NCBI GenBank assembly: GCA_037367405.1
Contig: JAZKJV010010617.1
Span: 347,501 to 411,500, forward strand
Direction of reading: 5' to 3'
From: Ottelia alismoides
Taxonomy: Eukaryota; Streptophyta; Magnoliopsida; Alismatales; Hydrocharitaceae
DNA length: 64,000 nucleotides
In this document: one piece after another, positions 58,621-64,000 of the stretch
Layout: every line of letters starts with the position of its first letter
Numbering within the stretch: the first letter of the stretch is position 1
The notes under the pieces: model-generated
Seen by the model: the letters and a program-made list of their open reading frames with translations, nothing else
Database searches by the model: none
What the model was told of the DNA's origin: nothing
Program-made: the position numbers and the translations under genes

Positions 58621-59919
58621 AGTTTCCGAGATCACAGTCTGACTCAGGGAGCAGAGACCAAGGAATCCTTCCACGACCACCAATTCAGCACATATACCAT
58701 GTACATTCTGAGCCGAGTCACCAATCTCCAACTTTCCCGCAGAACCAGCGGACACCATCATATGACACCAAGATGACAATGATCATAGTGATCTGCCACT
58801 TGCATCTATGCCTACTGCTTATTTTGAGATGCCTGAACCATTGACAAAGGTCCATGGGATATGGTACAATCGCTTGCAGCAACCTAGGATACATTGCGAT
58901 CATCAAGGTTTCTATTGGTCTTTCGGAGGTGACTCTTCCAAATAGACAACACATACACAGATGGGGCAGAACTGAAAACAAAAACAGCATTCCCGTCCTC
59001 AACAATACCAACTCGCTCAGTGGAGACAGAACACCTATCCATCGAAGTATCAGCAGTCTTACCCTCCACAACAATAGTCATCCCCGCAACAACCTTAGTA
59101 TCACCTCGACGACCCATCACGGTCTTATGGTCCTCTCCATGATAATCCCAGTCTATAGTATCTCGCTAGTTTGATAGCCGAACAACATGTCACATTTACA
59201 CAAGAAATGGATGAGTTCAGAAATCATGTTACTGATCTAGTCAAAGGGAAATATGCCATTCAAGCTTAGATCGAGCCGAACGTGAATAGTTTGAAAAAGA
59301 ATTTAGAGCAGGTACACCTTATAGAACCCATCCTTCAGTCATAGGTATTTTTAGATGATTCTCTTTACTGTGATGATGATTTTATTTCTCTTAGGAGTAG
59401 TAGGATGCCAACAGGTGGAGAATTAACTCAGCTCGAAGAGGACATACCCGAGGATACAAGAGAGCCTGTTGAGACTGATGGTGGCGGTGCTAATGTCGCA
59501 TATCCCTTTGAGGACATCGATGGTGGTGCTGATGCCACATAACTGATGTAAAGCAGTCAAAGTTTGATGCCATTGGAGATGCTTTACCTTTTTTCTTGTA
59601 CAGTGATGATGATAGAAAAACATAAAAAATGTACATAAGATAAAATCAAAATAGAGAAATAAAGATAAGATAGTTGAGCATTCTAGATCTCTCGAATCTT
59701 CTTCTGCTAATCATTTACAAGGAGCAAGTCCCTGTTTTACAAAAAAAGTCTTCTTTCTCTTCTTCTGATCCTCCTATTGTATAGACTAAGAAGGATGATG
59801 TATAGATACCTTTCCCCCAAGCACTCCGCTTGGAAAAGGTAGATAGAAAAGAAAATTACCCAAAAGATTCAGATGAATGATATGACAAAAGAGATCTAGA
59901 TAAGTTCACCGTCAAAATT

Positions 59920-60195
59920 ACTCTTTCAGAAGCCTTAACACACATCCCTCTTCGGTAAAAAGGTCTCAAAGAGCGTACCACAGTCCGTAGAAAAAAGAGG
60001 CAGTATAACCATTGTTCAGAAATTCATGTGCAGACCAAGGAAACACGTCGTGTTATCTAGAACTGTCTCCCAACTAAGAAATCAGATATGGGAGCACCAT
60101 ATGTCAGATGTAAAACATTCGATCAGACTTTTCATCCTACTCTTTTAGATAGCGGATTATCAATCAAGATCCCTCTGAGTTCGAAGTGAATGATC
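59920..60195 (+). pseudogene. Element F protease remnant, truncated
   Basis: Pieces matching E are recognisable (alanine/leucine helix, TTVRRKK-like basic stretch, GAPYVRC) up to LLDSGLSIKIPLSSK, where the protease sequence ends right after the DSG site. The C-terminal half is missing, so this copy lost most of the domain by deletion. The region 58620-59920 is Gln/Pro-poor debris of the gag tail with no clear domain. Confidence 0.65.
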
Positions 60196-60539
60196 AGATC
60201 TATAAGCCACCTATAGATCATACAGATTTAGAAGATGCTGATTGGTAGTGCTCTGTAGAGTTCCTTTCACTTCAAACTTCATTTGAAGAGCATACCGAAT
60301 GCCTCGAAACCAAGCCAATTAAGAATATCCAGCAATCAAAAGAGTAGTCTGCGGATCATTTTGAGTCATTACAAGATGAGCTTAAGCATATTGAACTAGT
60401 AGCCTATACCCAGGCCCTAATCAGACCTGCTCTCCATGTTTCTTCTCCACTAGAGAAAAAATTGTTACCTTAGAGAATGAAATATTGATTCCTTGCTGGA
60501 GAGCCCGAAATGTTTCTGGTCATCATCATGTCTGATCTG

Positions 60540-61500
60540 ATCAAAGATCAAGAATCCTATCTGATGGAGTTTCTTGAAAAGAACCACGAGTCAATCGAGT
60601 GGTGAATAGCTGATCTCCATAGTATTAGTCCGGTTTTGTACTGCCACCCCATCTTTCTTGAGGATGATGCCAAACCATCTCGCGAGTTTCAGTGCAGGAT
60701 GAACCTGAATCTTTGAGAGGTAGTTATGAAATAAATATCCAAAAGGTGGAGTGTTGATTTTATCTATCCAAACTTCGACTCTAAATTGGTTAGTCCATGA
60801 CATGTGGTACAAGATGGGTATCACTACAGTGATAAATGAGGATGGAGAGGGGATCACTACCCGAGTACCAACTTTTTGGATGTCTATTTGGACTACAAAT
60901 GTTTGAACCAGGTAAGGATCACTTCCCGCTACCATTCATTGATCATATTATAGAGAGGTTAGTTGGAAAGAGCCATTATTGCTTCCTTGATGGGTACTCG
61001 AGATATAACCAAGTGGCAATCGCAGCTGAAAATCAAGAAAAGACAACTTTTACTCGTCCATTTGGAACATTTTCTTTCAAACGGATGCCCTATGGATTAT
61101 GTAGTTGTCTAGCTACATTCCAGAGGTGCATGCTTTCAATTTTCACAGACATGATGGGAGACTTTTTAGAGGTCTTCAGGGATGATTTTTTTGGTATATG
61201 GCGATGATTTCGATTCCTATCATCCTAGCCTAGACCGCATGCTTCAGAGGTACACTGAGGTAAGCCTCGTTCTTTCTTGGGAGAAGAGTCATTTTATGAT
61301 GACTCAGGGGATGGTTCTTGGTCACATCATCTCAAGAAAGGGCATGGACGTGGATCTGTCAAAGGTGGATATCATAAAGAAACTCAATCTGCCATCCAAT
61401 TTCAAGTAGTTACGGTCTTTCCTCGAGCATCGATTTCTACCGATGTTTTATTCGAGACTTCAGCAAAGTTACCCAACTGTTATCAAATCTTGTAGTGAAG
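60540..61500 (+). pseudogene. Element F reverse transcriptase remnant
   Basis: Pieces include [82 protein letters not shown] and LEVFRDDFF. The catalytic FMDD/YMDD is FRDD here. [20 protein letters not shown] and HIISRKGMDVDLSKVDIIKK follow in another frame. Stops interrupt the N-terminal fingers. Confidence 0.82.
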
Positions 61501-61990
61501 AACACCAAGTTTATTGTCGATGATAAGTGTCTTTCGGCTTTTGAAATTATTAAGAACTTGGTTGTAGAGGCTCCTGTCATTTAGCCACCCAATTGGTCTC
61601 TTCCATTCGAGATCGTGACAGATGCCTATGATTTTGACGTTGGGGATGTCTTTGATAGAGGTGGGATGGCTTACCATATCCCATACACTGTGCTAGCAAG
61701 ACTTTGGATTCCTCCAGTGGAATTACACCGTTACAAATAAAGAAATACTAGCAGTAGTATTTGCCCTAGATAAATTTAGATCCCAGATCTTAGGATCAAA
61801 AGTCAACATTTTCACTGACCATACTTCCATAAAGTACTTAATGGACAAGAAGGTTTCCAAGACATGTCTAACTAGATAGATCCTTCTACTCCAAGAGTTA
61901 GATATCGAGATTAAGGATAAGCCTAGAGTCAAGAATGTGGTGGTGGAATACCTCTCTCGATTAGAATTACTAGAGACTTCTGAGTATCAT
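61501..61990 (+). pseudogene. Element F RNase H remnant
   Basis: Frames read TKFIVDDKCLSAFEI, then LPFEIVTDAYDFDVG, then [32 protein letters not shown] and NVVVEYLSRLE, matching E. Many shifts are present, and DASD is DAYD. Confidence 0.75.
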
Positions 61991-63130
61991 ACACCTATCA
62001 CGGATACCTTCCCCAACGAGGTGATTTTTGTTGTCGCTTCACTCCCATGGTATGCCGACATTGTGAACTTTCTTGTTGCTAAGAAAGTCCCACAAGGTTG
62101 GTCCAGGCAAAGACTTGATACTTTCCTCATGAAAGTAAAGTCTTACCATTGGAAGAATCTGATCCTTTATCATGAAGAAGTGGATTCTATCTGTCATTGA
62201 TGTATTTATTATGAGGAACACCATAGTGTCCTCACTTATTGCAATAGATTAGAAGCTTGAGGACACCATTCAAGGAAGAAGATAACACAGAAGGTGCTTC
62301 AATACGATCTTTGGTGCCAACTCTCATTGCAGATGCCCATGCATTTGTAAAGAGATATACTTACTTTTAGAAGATGGGCATTTGTGGACATAGAGGCATG
62401 ATGCCAATGATGCCAATTCACTTCTGCGAAGTATTTGATGCATGGGGTATCGAATTTATGGGATCATTCCCTAAAAGTCAAGGATTCAAGTATATTCTTC
62501 TGGCTGTAGATTAAGTGAGTTGTTGGGCAGAGGCTATTCTTACCCAAACTGTTGACGCAAACATGGTGTGTAATTTCCTGAGAAGGCATATCATTTTTTG
62601 GTTCGTGTTCCCTTGTGTTCTGATATATATGGGGGTATCCGCTTCATGAACAATAAGGTAAGAGCACTTACTAACGAGTTCGACATAGATCATTGGATTG
62701 CTACTCTGTATCATGCAGATGGTTGTTCACCTAGTTTGAAAGGATTGGTCTCAACTTCTAGACTCAGTTTTTTGGTCCTATAGAATGTCCTTCAAGATTG
62801 TATTGGGTACATCTCCCATTTGACACGTTTATGCAAGTCGTGCTGCTTACCTATTGAAATCAAGCACAGTTCATGGTGGGTATTGAAAGAGGTGATTTTT
62901 GGACTAAATGATGTAGGAGATTAGAGGTAAACCAAATTGGCAGCTTTGGAGGAATTATGAGATGAAGCTTTCATGAGTAGACTACATTATAAGGAGCGAG
63001 TGAAAGAATGACATCATGCTCACATCAACCACAAGCATTTTGAGCCTGATCAGAAAGTTTGGCTATTCGATGCGAGATTGAAACTATTTCTAGGGAAAAT
63101 TCAAAGTAAATGGAAATTCATGGTCAGTGT
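61991..63130 (+). pseudogene. Element F integrase remnant
   Basis: The linker 61937-62200 reads [40 protein letters not shown]. It is followed by an HHCC-like region (EEHHSVLTYCNRLEA), FCEVFDAWGIEFMGSFPKSQ (first Asp changed to Glu), and FMNNKVRALTNEFDIDHWIA. The segment carrying the catalytic Glu is deleted after ATLYHADG. The C-terminus reads FEPDQKVWLFDARLKLFLGK. Confidence 0.8.
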
Positions 63131-64000
63131 TTGAAACATTTAATTATCATGAACTGCCGACCATTGAGGTTGCCCCCATTCAGTTTGTATGAGATGTGTT
63201 CTTCATTCTTTACACTTTGCATCTCATACCAGATTTTCAAGATCATTTGTACATATTCTCTATTTTATCCATTCTTTCTACCAATTGTCTCACACTTTTG
63301 GCCAAACTTAGGACATAATTTATCCTACGTATATGGGGTAGTAGACACTATATTAATAGTATCATTATATTCTATTACCTCTGTTGTTTCTTATACTTGG
63401 GTTGTGCTTTACCCTAATTATCAGGAGTTAATATCACTCATCTCAATGTTGATTTTTTTATTTTTGTCTGCTCTGCTCTCTGCTTGTCATCAACTTGTTG
63501 ATATTCTTCTCTATACTTAGGGATATTTTACCCTAAGTATACGGGGGATATGTCGAGTCGTTGAGTATGTACATTATCTTGACCTCGATCATCTTCGATT
63601 TTGAGTCTACTATCCTTAGGATCACTTGATCCTAAGAATAGAGGGGATGATTGACTTCTATTCTTTTATTCGTTATTCTTTTGAGCCTCTGTAGTATAAA
63701 ATTCTTTTCACCAATCTATACTTAGATTGAGATATATCTTCCTTTGCCGCTTATTTGATCACTTTGAGGACATAGTTCATGTTAAGTATAGGGGGTATCG
63801 TATATATATTCTATATATATTTTAGAAGCCATAACTTGTACTTTATTGTATTTTTAATAATATGGCTCTCTAAAAGTATGGTATATATTTTGGGTTTTTA
63901 AAAGTCATCAGAAAACCGTAAATATAACTTAAAAAAATTATCTTAAAAAATGTATATAAAATATGTTGTTAAATACTTGGATAATTCCTTAATTATTTAA
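63131..64000 (+). other. Element F 3' non-coding tract with conserved hairpins
   Basis: It contains the hairpins CTATACTTAGGG/CCCTAAGTATA (63511-63541) and CTTAGGAT/ATCCTAAG (63615-63636), and the polypurine-like TTAAGTATAGGGGG at about 63783. The stretch 63755-63850 parallels element E around 40880-40990 in inverted orientation. No LTR is reached. Confidence 0.7.

Larger units (their letters stand above)
57150..64000 (+). mobile_element. Decayed Athila-like Ty3/gypsy element F, plus strand
   Basis: It carries homologues of every element E coding domain in order on the plus strand, plus the conserved 3' non-coding hairpins. All domains are riddled with stops, shifts and deletions. No LTR is seen on the right before the window ends. 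At its 5' side it meets an oppositely oriented F' segment. Confidence 0.8.

Overview
This is plant nuclear DNA, almost entirely transposable elements, with no intact host gene visible. The evidence is plant-type Ty1/copia elements (domain order gag-PR-IN-RT-RNH, with primer sites like initiator tRNA-Met), an Athila-like Ty3/gypsy family (gag-PR-RT-RNH-IN), a piece of plastid DNA, and broken exons of two plant genes: a GRAS regulator and the plastid isoprenoid enzyme HDR/IspH. The species cannot be fixed from this sequence. An angiosperm is very likely.

Layout. 1-1425: AT-rich DNA with CACTA-like end motifs and a 148-bp MITE. 1426-8483: an array of 17 long-palindrome elements (about 290-390 bp each), each bounded by (TA)n microsatellite. 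The elements fall into subfamilies whose terminal hairpin stems differ in sequence but stay self-complementary. 8520-9923: a non-autonomous hAT element with an 8-bp target duplication. 9967-11666: fragments of a GRAS gene and an HDR gene, the latter with its splice sites. 12512-23508: a small TRIM-like LTR element (minus strand) whose left LTR is split by an old copia element (A, plus strand); a deletion later removed the outer end of both. About 23776-54411: one copia-type LTR (D, minus) split twice, first by copia element C (24216-34901, TSD AATCC) and then by a 17.5-kb Athila-like element E (35671-53151, TSD GATAC). 54412-57100: the 3' end of a second Athila-like copy on the minus strand (F'). 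About 57150-64000: a decayed plus-strand Athila-like copy (F) running off the window.

Relative ages follow from nesting and from LTR pairs compared by eye over their first 215-235 bases: A is oldest (about 15 percent different), then C (about 8 percent), then E (about 4 percent). All coding regions carry stops, frameshifts or deletions, so none of these elements looks autonomous.

The two most unusual features are the TA-microsatellite palindrome array with covarying hairpin ends, and a 233-bp insert in the leader of copia C that joins plastid ndhA to plastid atpA in one open frame. A set of hairpins next to polypurine-tract-like motifs is also conserved between Athila copies E and F, although their coding regions have decayed.
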